Virus record (IMG/VR): IMGVR_UViG_3300044624_001015
Coordinates: 1 to 30,074 of that record
Length of the DNA: 30,074 nt
From: a virus
Strand: one strand, 5' to 3'
Shown: piece by piece, positions 21,247 through 28,185 of the stretch
How positions within the stretch are numbered: the stretch's first letter is position 1
Layout: each line of letters opens with the position of its first letter
Position numbers and translations under genes: made by a program
The notes under the pieces: generated by a model
Told to the model about the DNA's origin: nothing
Databases searched by the model: none
Seen by the model: the letters and a program-made list of their open reading frames with translations, nothing else

Positions 21247-21708
21247 ATGATCGAGCACTTCGAGCCCGTCCAGATCCCCGAGCGCGTCCCCGGCGCGCTC
21301 GAGAGCGCGAACGACGCGCTCCGCTTCATGTTCGGCGGGAACGCCGTCTTCACGCTCCGCAGCGAGAAGACCAGCACGCGCTTTACCTACAAGATCCGCC
21401 AGAAGGACGAGACCTCGCCTTTCTTCGTGTCGGTCCTCTCCGGCCCGAGCAACGAGACGGACTATCAATACCTCGGCTTCATCCCCCGCGCCGATCGCGG
21501 GACGTTGATCGCCGGATCCAAGGGCTTGCCCGGTGCCAAGAGCTTCAAGGCGCTCTCGTGGACGCTCTCGCAGCTCTCCGGCGCGCGGATCCCCGAGAAG
21601 CTCTCGATCTTCCACGAGGGCCGCTGCTGTGCCTGCGGCCGTAAACTGACCACCCCCGAAAGCATCCTCTCCGGCATTGGGCCGGAGTGCGCGAAAAAAG
21701 GAGCCTGA
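21247..21708 (+). CDS. DUF6011-type zinc-binding protein
   Basis: This encodes 153 aa from ATG 21247 (GGAG with 7-8 nt spacing). A GTG at 21232 in frame would add five residues. The C-terminus CCACGRKLTTPESILSGIGP followed by EC carries three to four cysteines in the DUF6011 pattern, a short zinc-binding tail on many phage and plasmid proteins. The N-terminal 120 residues are a beta-rich domain (FRYK-like strands such as STRFTYKIRQK). Proteins of this sort lie in replication modules, with unknown role. It directly follows the 103-aa gene. Confidence 0.76.
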   Translation: MIEHFEPVQIPERVPGALESANDALRFMFGGNAVFTLRSEKTSTRFTYKIRQKDETSPFFVSVLSGPSNETDYQYLGFIPRADRGTLIAGSKGLPGAKSFKALSWTLSQLSGARIPEKLSIFHEGRCCACGRKLTTPESILSGIGPECAKKGA

Positions 21709-21712
21709 GACC

Positions 21713-21823
21713 ATGCTGAAAGAAATCTTCCGGCGCGCCACGGCGCGCGACATCATCGAGGCCGCGCTCGGCGCGGTCGCGATCTTCGCGATCACCTATG
21801 CCGGTCTGGTGGTGCTGCCATGA
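21713..21823 (+). CDS. 36-aa membrane peptide
   Basis: A short frame runs from ATG 21713 to the TGA ending at 21823: M-L-K-E-I-F-R-R, then a helical part, then one hydrophobic segment (ALGAVAIFAITYAGLVVLP). AAGGAG lies 9-14 nt upstream. Its stop overlaps the next ATG (ATGA), which supports expression. The basic start and hydrophobic end predict a single-span inner-membrane peptide. Host-modifying early peptides look like this, but no function can be assigned. Confidence 0.5.
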   Translation: MLKEIFRRATARDIIEAALGAVAIFAITYAGLVVLP

Positions 21824-22161
21824 AGATCGTCCCGCTGATCTATCATCTGCCCGCGCTTTACGGGTCGCCCGCCGAGCGCGACGCCCTGCTCGAGGACATC
21901 AAGGCGCGCGGGATCCTCGAGGCGCACGATCTGGGCTCGCTGATCGACTACATCCGCCACATCCTCGACGACGCGGACGTGCGGATCGACGAGGCGCACC
22001 GAGAGACCAAGGACGCGCGCTCCGGTGGCATGTCAGACGCCGAGCTCGCGATCGTCGAGGCCAAGATTACCTCGACCTTCGACGACCTGATCCAGCGTCA
22101 CCCGGCGCTCTCCGACGACCTGATCGACGCCTGCGCCGGGCTGATCCACGAGGTGCGGTGA
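21820..22161 (+). CDS. Hypothetical early protein
   Basis: This encodes 113 aa (MKIVPLIYHLPALYGSPAER at the start). It is coupled with the 36-aa peptide by ATGA and with the next gene by TGATG. The protein is acidic and helical (DALLEDIKARGILEAHDLGS, LIDYIRHILDDADVRIDEAH) with no signal or membrane segment. It recalls other small acidic phage proteins that mimic or bind host factors, but this is only a look-alike. Confidence 0.66.
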   Translation: MKIVPLIYHLPALYGSPAERDALLEDIKARGILEAHDLGSLIDYIRHILDDADVRIDEAHRETKDARSGGMSDAELAIVEAKITSTFDDLIQRHPALSDDLIDACAGLIHEVR

Positions 22162-22328
22162 TGGACAAGATCCAAGAGCGCCGCCGCAGGGACCGAGACC
22201 GCAAGCGCGCAGAGCGCGCCGAGCTCGAGGCTCGAGGCATGATCCGGGTCGAGGTGATCGTCCCGAAGGCCAAGGCGGACCAGATCCGCGCGCTGGCCGA
22301 GATGCTGCAAGAGACCACCAGCTCGTGA
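22161..22328 (+). CDS. Small basic protein (55 aa), end of the early operon
   Basis: From ATG 22161 (TGATG overlap) to TGA 22328: MDKIQERRRRDRDRKRAERA, then ELEARGMIRVEVIVPKAKAD and a helix. A highly basic N-terminus followed by a beta-strand (MIRVEVIVP) and helix suits a ribbon-helix-helix-like DNA binder. The fold is a guess. It is the last gene before the convergent terminator. Confidence 0.6.
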   Translation: MDKIQERRRRDRDRKRAERAELEARGMIRVEVIVPKAKADQIRALAEMLQETTSS

Positions 22329-22337
22329 GGCTGGTCC

Positions 22338-22362
22338 GGCTCCCGGGGTCTCCCCGGGAGCC
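22338..22362. terminator. Bidirectional hairpin between convergent operons
   Basis: GGCTCCCGGGG and CCCCGGGAGCC form a perfect 11-bp stem with loop TCT. It lies between the plus-strand stop at 22328 and the minus-strand stop at 22370. T tracts are short on either side, so it probably ends both transcripts by strong pairing, perhaps with Rho. Confidence 0.75.
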
Positions 22363-22369
22363 TTCATCG

Positions 22370-23239
22370 TCAGCCGATCAGCTTCTCGAGCGTCTTCGGG
22401 CCGACGATCCCGTCCGCTGTCAAGCCGTTCGCCTGTTGCCACGCCTTGACCGCGCGCTCGGTGCCGGGACCGAAGTCTCCGTCCGCAGCGATCCCGAGCG
22501 CCTTCTGCACGCGCTGCACCAGATCCCCCTTCGATCCGACGCGGAGCGTCGCAGACGCCGCAGGAGCGGCCGCAGAGGCCGAAATCGGCGCTGGGGCGTC
22601 GACCTTGCCCCCGAGGACCGCCATCGCCTTCGTATAGCGTGCTTGGCGATCGGCGAGGCCGATGTCGCCCCCGTTGATGATCTTCGTGAGCTTCACGACG
22701 TCGCCGGTGTCCGCGACCGCGTTCAGGTTCCGCGAGCCCCAGAACCATAGCGCGCTCTCGAGCGCGCCCTTCTTGGTGAGGAGATACTCCGCAGCCTCCT
22801 CGGCCGTGAGCCCGATCGTCTTCCCGAAGGCCGCGTGATTTGCCCGGCCGGTCACCTGCTTGAGCCCCTTGCCCCGGAACAGCCACCCATCGCCCTCGTT
22901 CACGTTGCCGAGCGCGCCACCGGCCGAGCGGTGCTTGTCCATGTAGACGTAATTCGCGATCTTCTCGGGCTTGCCCGCATACTCGGCTGCGTTCTGCTTT
23001 CCCGGGCCGAAATAGCGCGGAAAAACGCGGAGGAGGGTGGCCTCTTTGTAGCGGAGGTCTTCTTCGAGGAGCCGGTATTCTCCGCTCTCATGAGCGGTCT
23101 GTGAGACGAACCCGGCGATCCGACGGTCGGTCGTGATCTCATACTTCGGGAGCATCTCGTTCAGCGCGGCGCACCAGCCGGGGATCTCCTTGTTCGTCGG
23201 GATCATCGCCGCGAGCTGGGCTTCGGTTAGCAGGCTCAT
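22370..23239 (-). CDS. GH19 endolysin with C-terminal peptidoglycan-binding domain
   Basis: This encodes 289 aa; AGGAG about 8 nt before ATG 23239. Residues 1-210 match the GH19 chitinase/lysozyme family: FVSQTAHESGEYRLL with catalytic Glu51 and a second acid nearby, FRGKGLKQVTGRANH at 121-135, and a C-terminal helix region. Residues 231-289 are a PG-binding_1 domain (LRVGSKGDLVQRVQKALGI and DGDFGPGTERAVKAWQQANG). A Pro/Ala-rich linker joins them. It cleaves the glycan of the cell wall. No signal peptide, so it needs a holin for release. It is the last gene of the minus-strand lysis block. Confidence 0.92.
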   Translation of the reverse strand: MSLLTEAQLAAMIPTNKEIPGWCAALNEMLPKYEITTDRRIAGFVSQTAHESGEYRLLEEDLRYKEATLLRVFPRYFGPGKQNAAEYAGKPEKIANYVYMDKHRSAGGALGNVNEGDGWLFRGKGLKQVTGRANHAAFGKTIGLTAEEAAEYLLTKKGALESALWFWGSRNLNAVADTGDVVKLTKIINGGDIGLADRQARYTKAMAVLGGKVDAPAPISASAAAPAASATLRVGSKGDLVQRVQKALGIAADGDFGPGTERAVKAWQQANGLTADGIVGPKTLEKLIG

Positions 23240-23249
23240 TCTCTATCTC

Positions 23250-23663
23250 CTATTCGCACCACGAGGTCTTGGCCTCGCCTTTGTAAGGCCGGGCGAGGCC
23301 CGCGCCGATCAACATCTCGGACAGGCTGTGCCCGTCGAGGAGGACGTGCCCGAGGACGCGCCCGCCGTATTTGTCCCACTTCTCGATCTGGATCTCGACG
23401 ATCTGCGCCACCGCGACCGCGCTCTTGGTGAACGCGCTCGCCTCCGCCGCCTTCTTGGCCTCCGCCTCGCACTGGGCGCGCGGTGCCTTCTCCGGCGTGT
23501 CGATCCCGAGGACGCGGATCGAGAGCTTCGGCGGGAGCGGATCCGGCAAGAAGTCGACCGCGATCTCGACCGTGTCCCCGTCGATCACGCGGTTGATCTT
23601 GTATTGCTCCGCGAGCGCGGGAGCCGCGAGGACGACCAGCGCGGCTGCGACCCGGAGCATCAT
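23250..23663 (-). CDS. Secreted SNase-type (thermonuclease-like) nuclease
   Basis: This encodes 137 aa. The first 18 residues (MMLRVAAALVVLAAPALA) are a clear Sec signal peptide with an AxA cleavage site. The mature part has the staphylococcal nuclease signature: VIDGDTVEI at 26-34, RVLGIDTPE at 50-58 and GGRVLGHVLLDG at 100-111. Arg50, Glu58 and Arg102 line up with the catalytic Arg35, Glu43 and Arg87 of the S. aureus enzyme. It should cut DNA or RNA in the periplasm. A nuclease in a lysis block could clear host nucleic acid from the lysate, degrade competing phage DNA, or exclude superinfection. ATGATG start (23663/23660) overlaps the previous stop. Confidence 0.88.
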   Translation of the reverse strand: MMLRVAAALVVLAAPALAEQYKINRVIDGDTVEIAVDFLPDPLPPKLSIRVLGIDTPEKAPRAQCEAEAKKAAEASAFTKSAVAVAQIVEIQIEKWDKYGGRVLGHVLLDGHSLSEMLIGAGLARPYKGEAKTSWCE

Positions 23664-23836
23664 TTCTTTAAGACCTTCCCGAGCTTGCCCAGCATCCCCA
23701 AAGGGGAGCCGGTGACGGACGCCTCGATCGCCTTCTCGATCGGAGCTGGCAGATCCACCTTATCGAGGACGGCCTCGACCGCCTTTTCCTTCACCTTGCG
23801 CCCGACGAGCGCGCCGACCAGCTTGAGCCCGATCAT
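23660..23836 (-). CDS. 58-aa basic amphipathic protein in the lysis block
   Basis: From ATG 23836 (coupled to the holin candidate by ATGA) to TGA: it begins MIGLKLVGALVGRKVKEKAV and ends GMLGKLGKVLKK. It alternates small hydrophobic and basic residues and looks amphipathic. It could associate with the inner membrane, as some small lysis or antiholin peptides do. Its stop overlaps the start of the nuclease gene. I find no known family. Confidence 0.55.
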   Translation of the reverse strand: MIGLKLVGALVGRKVKEKAVEAVLDKVDLPAPIEKAIEASVTGSPLGMLGKLGKVLKK

Positions 23837-24120
23837 TCTTGCATCTCCTGTCTTGGCGGCTCGTCATCGTTGCCGCCTTTGCTTCGGTTGTTGCCTGCCG
23901 CCATCACGCCGCCCAGCGCGCCGACGATGAACGAGGCGAGCGGGGTGAGGAGCTCAAAGAATTTCTGGTCGTTCGGCGAGACCTCGAGCGGCTGCGTGAT
24001 AAAGACCAGAGAGTAGAGGACCGCGAAGATCGTGCCCCCGAGGATCACGACCAGCGAGCAGCCGATGAAATAGCGCAAGCGCGCCTCGAGCATTTCCGGG
24101 TCGTTCTTATTGCGTGACAT
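23833..24120 (-). CDS. Holin candidate with two membrane segments
   Basis: This encodes 95 aa; AGGAGG with 8 nt spacing before ATG 24120. Two hydrophobic segments lie at about 18-40 (IGCSLVVILGGTIFAVLYSL) and 58-76 (LTPLASFIVGALGGVMAAG), flanked by a charged N-terminus and a polar, acidic/basic tail. This is a class II holin layout. It precedes the nuclease and endolysin by two coupled genes. The role is inferred from topology and place. Confidence 0.68.
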   Translation of the reverse strand: MSRNKNDPEMLEARLRYFIGCSLVVILGGTIFAVLYSLVFITQPLEVSPNDQKFFELLTPLASFIVGALGGVMAAGNNRSKGGNDDEPPRQEMQE

Positions 24121-24304
24121 AGCTTGAGCCTCCTGTGAGATCGGACGGGCACGTCCGGGTTGCCGAGCATATCGGCGGTGAGCATTGCGGCGTCTCGACC
24201 TTCGCCGGATCCATGCAGGGATAGCGGTAGAAGCCGTCCCCGGACAGGTAGAAGATCCCGGCGAGCGCGCCGACGAAGCCTATCCAGACCAGTTTTTCGA
24301 TCAT
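24107..24304 (-). CDS. Small single-span membrane protein with Cys-rich tail
   Basis: This encodes 65 aa: one N-terminal membrane segment (KLVWIGFVGALAGIFYLSG), then a tail with several Cys residues (YPCMDP, TPQCSPPIC, RTCPSD) that would lie in the oxidising periplasm and may form disulphides. ATGA-coupled to the gene before; overlaps the holin start by 14 bp. It could be a small spanin-like or antiholin-like protein. The function is not established. Confidence 0.6.
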   Translation of the reverse strand: MIEKLVWIGFVGALAGIFYLSGDGFYRYPCMDPAKVETPQCSPPICSATRTCPSDLTGGSSYVTQ

Positions 24305-24732
24305 CTCATGGGGTTCCTTACCAGATCGTCCATTGCCTTCCAGAGATCCTCGATCTCCGCGTCGTATTTCTCGAGCTTGCCCGCGAGCCCGCTCGTGACC
24401 GCGTCCGACTTCTCGACCATCGAGCGGAGCTCGAGGATCTCCTTTTGCTGCTCGAGGATCGTCGACATCTGCGTGCTGATCGCGGAGAGCTTCGGCGCGA
24501 GCCCGCGAACGTCATTGTCTTGGATCGCCTGCTCGAGGGTCTGGACGCGGCTCTCGACGCCCAGCACGCCCTCGACGCTCTCCTCGACGGCCCAGAAGCG
24601 GTTGACGGTGTCATAGCCGACATAAACCGCGCCGCTGATCCCAGAGAGCGCGGGAAGGGCTGCGGCGAGCCACCAGCCCTTGACGTCGATCCCTGCTATC
24701 CGCAGGCCGTTGGCTTCGGGCTCCTCGGTCAC
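24301..24732 (-). CDS. Membrane-anchored coiled-coil protein
   Basis: This encodes 143 aa with a GTG start at 24732 overlapping the previous stop (GTGA). One hydrophobic segment lies at about 20-41 (WWLAAALPALSGISGAVYVG), followed by a long heptad-like region (ESRVQTLEQAIQDNDV, AISTQMSTILEQQKEILELR). N-in with a periplasmic coiled coil resembles an i-spanin or a membrane tether. No family match by eye. Confidence 0.6.
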   Translation of the reverse strand: MTEEPEANGLRIAGIDVKGWWLAAALPALSGISGAVYVGYDTVNRFWAVEESVEGVLGVESRVQTLEQAIQDNDVRGLAPKLSAISTQMSTILEQQKEILELRSMVEKSDAVTSGLAGKLEKYDAEIEDLWKAMDDLVRNPMR

Positions 24733-25478
24733 GAGCCATACCCGGCGGCGTAGACCTCCTCGAGCGTCACGACGTTCGACGAGAGGAAGCCTTGGAAGCC
24801 GATCCCGAACGCGGATCCGGCCGAGATGTTGATGATGTCGGCCGTCGCGTTGTAAGCCACGTTCGCGCCGTAGAGGCTCGTCCCAGCGTTGGCCGCGAAG
24901 GCGTTCGTCTGATCGGTGAGCGAGATGTTCCGCGACGCAGCGAGGAACGCGCCCGCGTCCCGAGCGTAGGTCTGCACCGCGCCGAGGGCGGAGTTGTAGG
25001 AACTGACCTCGCCCGCGCTGATCGTCATATCGTTGTTCGAGAGCACGGTCTGGAAGGCGAGCTGCTCTTGCACGGTGTCGGCGTTCGCGGCCATGTTTGC
25101 CACGACCTGCGCTTCCATGAGGACCGCCGTCGCTGCGACGAGGTTGTCGACGGCCGTGTCGAGGTTCTCCATCGCTTGATCGTGCTGGTCCTCGAACAGC
25201 ATCTGCGCGTCGTAGTAGGTCGCGTCAATGACGTCCTGAATGTCGGCGTTATAGGCCGTCCGCATCTGCTCGGTGATCGCGGCGTCCTGCATCACGCCCG
25301 GCGCGAGGATGTCGCCCTGCCCGGCGCTGTAGACCGCGCCTGCGGTCAGATCCTGCGACGCGGAGAGCTGGTCAAGGATTGTCTGAGCTGATCCCTGTAG
25401 AGCCGTCATCGTCGGATCTGCGTGAACGACGGAAGCGTTCAGACAAAAGAGGACCGCTATTCTCTTGAGGTAGGACAT
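24729..25478 (-). CDS. Secreted helical protein, unknown
   Basis: This encodes 249 aa with a Sec signal peptide (MSYLKRIAVLFCLNASVVHA) and a mature chain that is strongly helical, Ala/Asn/Gln-rich, with few prolines (MENLDTAVDNLVAATAVLME, NMAANADTVQEQLAFQTVLS). The C-terminal 60 residues turn Gly/Ser/Asn-rich. GAGGAG 8 nt before ATG 25478. Its first 107 bp overlap the preceding gene, so translation is coupled. It lies in a block of secreted and lipoprotein genes and is probably part of one periplasmic or outer-surface assembly. The family is not recognised. Confidence 0.65.
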   Translation of the reverse strand: MSYLKRIAVLFCLNASVVHADPTMTALQGSAQTILDQLSASQDLTAGAVYSAGQGDILAPGVMQDAAITEQMRTAYNADIQDVIDATYYDAQMLFEDQHDQAMENLDTAVDNLVAATAVLMEAQVVANMAANADTVQEQLAFQTVLSNNDMTISAGEVSSYNSALGAVQTYARDAGAFLAASRNISLTDQTNAFAANAGTSLYGANVAYNATADIINISAGSAFGIGFQGFLSSNVVTLEEVYAAGYGS

Positions 25479-26031
25479 CTGGTAGCTCCTCGCCCATCAT
25501 CAGGAACGCGTCCCAGAAGGCCGGGTCGCTGGCATACCCTATCACATAAATCGAGGGCTGGGAACGCATCGCCATGTAAGCGTCGCGCCCGACGAGGAGC
25601 TTCCCGCTCTCGATCGAGTAGATCGGGCACGGCGTGCTCGCGAGCGCCATCGCGCGAAAGACCGCCGGGCTGTCGCACATGATCGAGATCCCCGAGACCT
25701 GTAGACCGAGCCCGCCGGTCTCCTGCGGCGTGCCGAGGAGGCGCGCGTCCTTGCGCCGGTTGCATTCTGGATCCTGCTCCATGCTGCCCTCGGCGCGCCC
25801 GAAGATCGAGATCTGGAACGCCTGTTGCTTCGGGATCAAGCAGCTATCGTTCCCGCCCCCGCCCATGACCGTCGGAGCTGCGGCCGTCGGAACCGGCGTC
25901 GAGAACGGCGCGCTCCCCGCGCCGTTATAGTTCGTCGTGCTCTCGTTGTTGTTCGAGCCGATCGTGCTGTCGTTGTTGCCGCTGTTTGTGTTGAGGTCGC
26001 CGGTGACCTGCGCGGCCACCGGCAAGGCCAT
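25372..26031 (-). CDS. Secreted Asn/Ser-rich and Cys-containing protein, unknown
   Basis: This encodes 219 aa from ATG 26031, which is coupled to the lipoprotein stop by TGATG. The frame is open upstream to 26172. A longer start would give a better signal peptide (ARRHGGALLGLLMALPVAAQ). The mature part begins with a low-complexity Asn/Ser stretch (GDLNTNSGNNDSTIGSNNNE), then a compact domain with cysteines (SCLIPKQ, DPECNRR, SIMCDSP, TPCPIYS) and YVIGYASDPAFWDAF. It overlaps the next gene by 107 bp. Exported, probably disulphide-bonded. The function is unknown and the start uncertain. Confidence 0.6.
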   Translation of the reverse strand: MALPVAAQVTGDLNTNSGNNDSTIGSNNNESTTNYNGAGSAPFSTPVPTAAAPTVMGGGGNDSCLIPKQQAFQISIFGRAEGSMEQDPECNRRKDARLLGTPQETGGLGLQVSGISIMCDSPAVFRAMALASTPCPIYSIESGKLLVGRDAYMAMRSQPSIYVIGYASDPAFWDAFLMMGEELPDVLPQENSGPLLSERFRRSRRSDDDGSTGISSDNP

Positions 26032-26246
26032 CAGTAGACCGAGCAGAGCGCCCCCATGACGTCGCGCGTATCGCCCGAGCAGAGCAGCTCGTTTGCTGCG
26101 TCCGGCATTGCCATGTAGTAGAGCGTCTCCGCGTTCTGCCGGATCTCGCATTGCGCGTCCCCCTTCGGGCAAGCGGTGGTATAGGCCACCGAGGAGACGG
26201 TGACGGGTCCGCAGCCCGCGACCAAGAGGACAAGAGCCAGCCTCAC
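26031..26246 (-). CDS. Small lipoprotein
   Basis: This encodes 71 aa with a GTG start at 26246, GTGA-coupled to the previous gene. The signal peptide ends in the lipobox LVAGC (Cys12), so the mature protein is a lipid-anchored chain of 60 residues. Further Cys residues (ACPKGDAQC, LLCSG, ALCSVY) suggest disulphides. It follows a single-span coiled-coil protein, an arrangement seen in i-spanin/o-spanin pairs. A spanin role is possible but unproven. Confidence 0.65.
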   Translation of the reverse strand: MRLALVLLVAGCGPVTVSSVAYTTACPKGDAQCEIRQNAETLYYMAMPDAANELLCSGDTRDVMGALCSVY

Positions 26247-26485
26247 TTGGAGAGGCTCCGCATCAGCTCGTCGATCTTCTTGTCGAGGTTGTCCAGCCGC
26301 GAGATTACCCGGTTCATGTCGGTGTGCATGTCAGCCCGCGTAACGTAGTCACGGGCTACTTCCTCGCGGGTGCGGTTCAGCAGGATTTGCAGCCGCTTGA
26401 CCTCGTCAACGTGGTTCTTCAGCACCCAGCCGATCAAGCCGAGCGCTGCTGATAGACCGAGGCTCCAGAGCATTTCCGTGGTCAT
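26243..26485 (-). CDS. Small membrane-anchored coiled-coil protein (i-spanin- or holin-like)
   Basis: This encodes 80 aa. One hydrophobic N-terminal segment (LWSLGLSAALGLIGWVL) precedes a charged heptad-like helix (KRLQILLNRTREEVARDYVT, MNRVISRLDNLDKKIDELMR). Similar short proteins are common beside phage tail fibres. The gene is less GC-rich than the lysis genes after it, in line with a mosaic boundary near 26240. No strong Shine-Dalgarno is obvious (GGAGTAAGCC lies close before ATG 26485). Confidence 0.66.
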   Translation of the reverse strand: MTTEMLWSLGLSAALGLIGWVLKNHVDEVKRLQILLNRTREEVARDYVTRADMHTDMNRVISRLDNLDKKIDELMRSLSK

Positions 26486-26488
26486 GGC

Positions 26489-26716
26489 TTACTCCGCAAC
26501 CTCAGGCTCAGGTGCAATATCTAGTGGGCCGTTTTCAGTCCAGAGCCAGCGATCACGGACATCACGCGAGGGCAGTTCGCTGTCGTCCACGATGCGCCAA
26601 GGCTTGCCCGCAGGCACGTCCTTCTGGGCCACGGCTTCGATCTGGTCGGTAAACTCAGGCGCTGGGATAACCACGGACACCTTGTTGTCGTCTTGCGGGA
26701 AGATAATGACTTGCAT
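26489..26716 (-). CDS. Small fibre-associated protein (possible chaperone)
   Basis: This encodes 75 aa from ATG 26716 (AAGGA, 7-8 nt spacing). An ATG at 26734 in frame lies inside the fibre gene and is less likely. It begins MQVIIFPQDDNKVSVVIPAP and contains WRIVDDSELPSRDVRDRWLW. Small proteins of this pattern often follow tail fibre genes, as tail-fibre assembly proteins do. It is coupled with the 80-aa gene (4 bp apart). The base composition is less GC-rich than the genome average. Confidence 0.6.
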   Translation of the reverse strand: MQVIIFPQDDNKVSVVIPAPEFTDQIEAVAQKDVPAGKPWRIVDDSELPSRDVRDRWLWTENGPLDIAPEPEVAE

Positions 26717-26727
26717 GGTGTGTCCTT

Positions 26728-28185
26728 TCAGCAAAACACAGCGACGTTTACTTGATCGTAGTCAACGTTAAAGCCGCCCACATTTGACGACCCGCCAACT
26801 GCAACCTGAACTGCCGATACCGTTTTTGTGCCGCCGGGGAATACGCCAAATCCAAAGTTAACGTTGTTTGCTACGGTTTTAGGGATAGAAGTTACCAAAG
26901 CGCAATAGTCTGCGGTGGGCATATCAGTCGTGAAGTTGACCGTGTAGTTACCCGTCCCGTTGTCCGTGATGCTCGACACGTTTCCAGAGGCGCGGATAGC
27001 CACAGTCCCAGTGCCGTTGAAGTTCACCCACGCGCGGCAGGCGTAGATCGGGGCAGAGCCAGAGGCGTTGAGGGCAGTTTTTACAAGAGACGAGTTTGCG
27101 ACACCCACGTCTGCGCTTATCTCAGCGTTCACAAAAGCCGTCGTCGCAATCTGGGTTGTGTTGGTGCCCGCCGCCGCTGTCGGCGCGGTAGGTGTCCCGG
27201 TGAGCGCGGGAGAGGCAAGGTTTGCCTTCGCATTAAGCTGCGTCTGGATGTTTGAGGTGACGCCGTCGACGAAGTTCAGTTCTGCCGCCGTCGCGGTGAC
27301 GCCGTCGAGGATGTTCAGTTCCGCCGCTGTCGCGGTGACGGTCGTCCCGGCGATCGAGAGCGCGTCGACATCGACGACGCCGGTCGAGCGGATCCGCATC
27401 GCCTCGGTCGCTGCCGCGCCTGCCGCCATGACCTTGAACGAGAGGTCGAAGTCTTCGGATCCGCTGGTGACGTCTGTCGAGATCGCCTCGATGCGCGCGC
27501 CGATGTCAAAGACGCTCGCCGCTGTTTCGACCGCGAACAGGAGGCCCGCACCGATGCCTGTCGCCGGTGTCCCTGTGCTGCGAGCCTCGATGCGCGCCAC
27601 GTCGATAACGGTGTTGGTCGCGGCCGAGTTAGTTATCGCGCGCGTCACCCCGGTCCCCTTGGGGGACAAAACGAGGTCGATATTTGTGTCAGCGCCAACC
27701 GTCGAAAGGCTCGGCGAGACGCCGGTCGCAGCGTTCGCGATGTCGATGTGGTTCACCGCGCTCGCGACCGTCGTGAACGAGAGCAGCTCGTTCGCGTTGC
27801 TGTCCGAGATCACCGGCGCGGCAATGTTGAACTGCAAGCCGGTGGATCGCATCGTCGCGATAGTCGTGTTCGCGATCACATGGCGGATCTGCGCGTTGGT
27901 GGTCGAGGTGATGTAGCTCGTCTCTGCTGCGTCGACCGCGACCCGCGCGACGTTGTTCGTCGCATCGAGGACGGCGACCGGGATCCATTGCGCGCCGTCA
28001 TACATCTTGAGCTCAAAGTTCGCCGAGGTCGTGTCCGACCAGAGCATCGAGCTCGTGACGTAGCTCGGCGCGCTCGATCCCGAGTGCGTCGAGTTGACGG
28101 CGTCCCGCCATGAGTTCAGATCTGTCGCGAGCGCGGTCCCGCTCTTGGTGTTCGGGTCGATCGTCCCGAAGCTATACTGCGCCAT
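26728..28185 (-). CDS. Tail fibre/appendage protein
   Basis: This encodes 485 aa from ATG 28185, which overlaps the stop of the tip gene (TAATG); AGAGAGGG lies 7 nt upstream. The N-terminal 90 residues (MAQYSFGTIDPNTKSGTALA) would attach to the baseplate or tip. The middle has a repeated beta-structure with TATAAELNILDGV and TATAAELNFVDGV in tandem (about residues 281-309), then a collar-like GTPTAPTAAAGTNTTQIATT. The last 150 residues form a distinct beta-rich tip (NGTGTVAIRASGNVSSITDN). It recognises the host surface. The 3' third differs in base composition from the rest, which suggests an exchanged receptor-binding end. Confidence 0.82.
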   Translation of the reverse strand: MAQYSFGTIDPNTKSGTALATDLNSWRDAVNSTHSGSSAPSYVTSSMLWSDTTSANFELKMYDGAQWIPVAVLDATNNVARVAVDAAETSYITSTTNAQIRHVIANTTIATMRSTGLQFNIAAPVISDSNANELLSFTTVASAVNHIDIANAATGVSPSLSTVGADTNIDLVLSPKGTGVTRAITNSAATNTVIDVARIEARSTGTPATGIGAGLLFAVETAASVFDIGARIEAISTDVTSGSEDFDLSFKVMAAGAAATEAMRIRSTGVVDVDALSIAGTTVTATAAELNILDGVTATAAELNFVDGVTSNIQTQLNAKANLASPALTGTPTAPTAAAGTNTTQIATTAFVNAEISADVGVANSSLVKTALNASGSAPIYACRAWVNFNGTGTVAIRASGNVSSITDNGTGNYTVNFTTDMPTADYCALVTSIPKTVANNVNFGFGVFPGGTKTVSAVQVAVGGSSNVGGFNVDYDQVNVAVFC

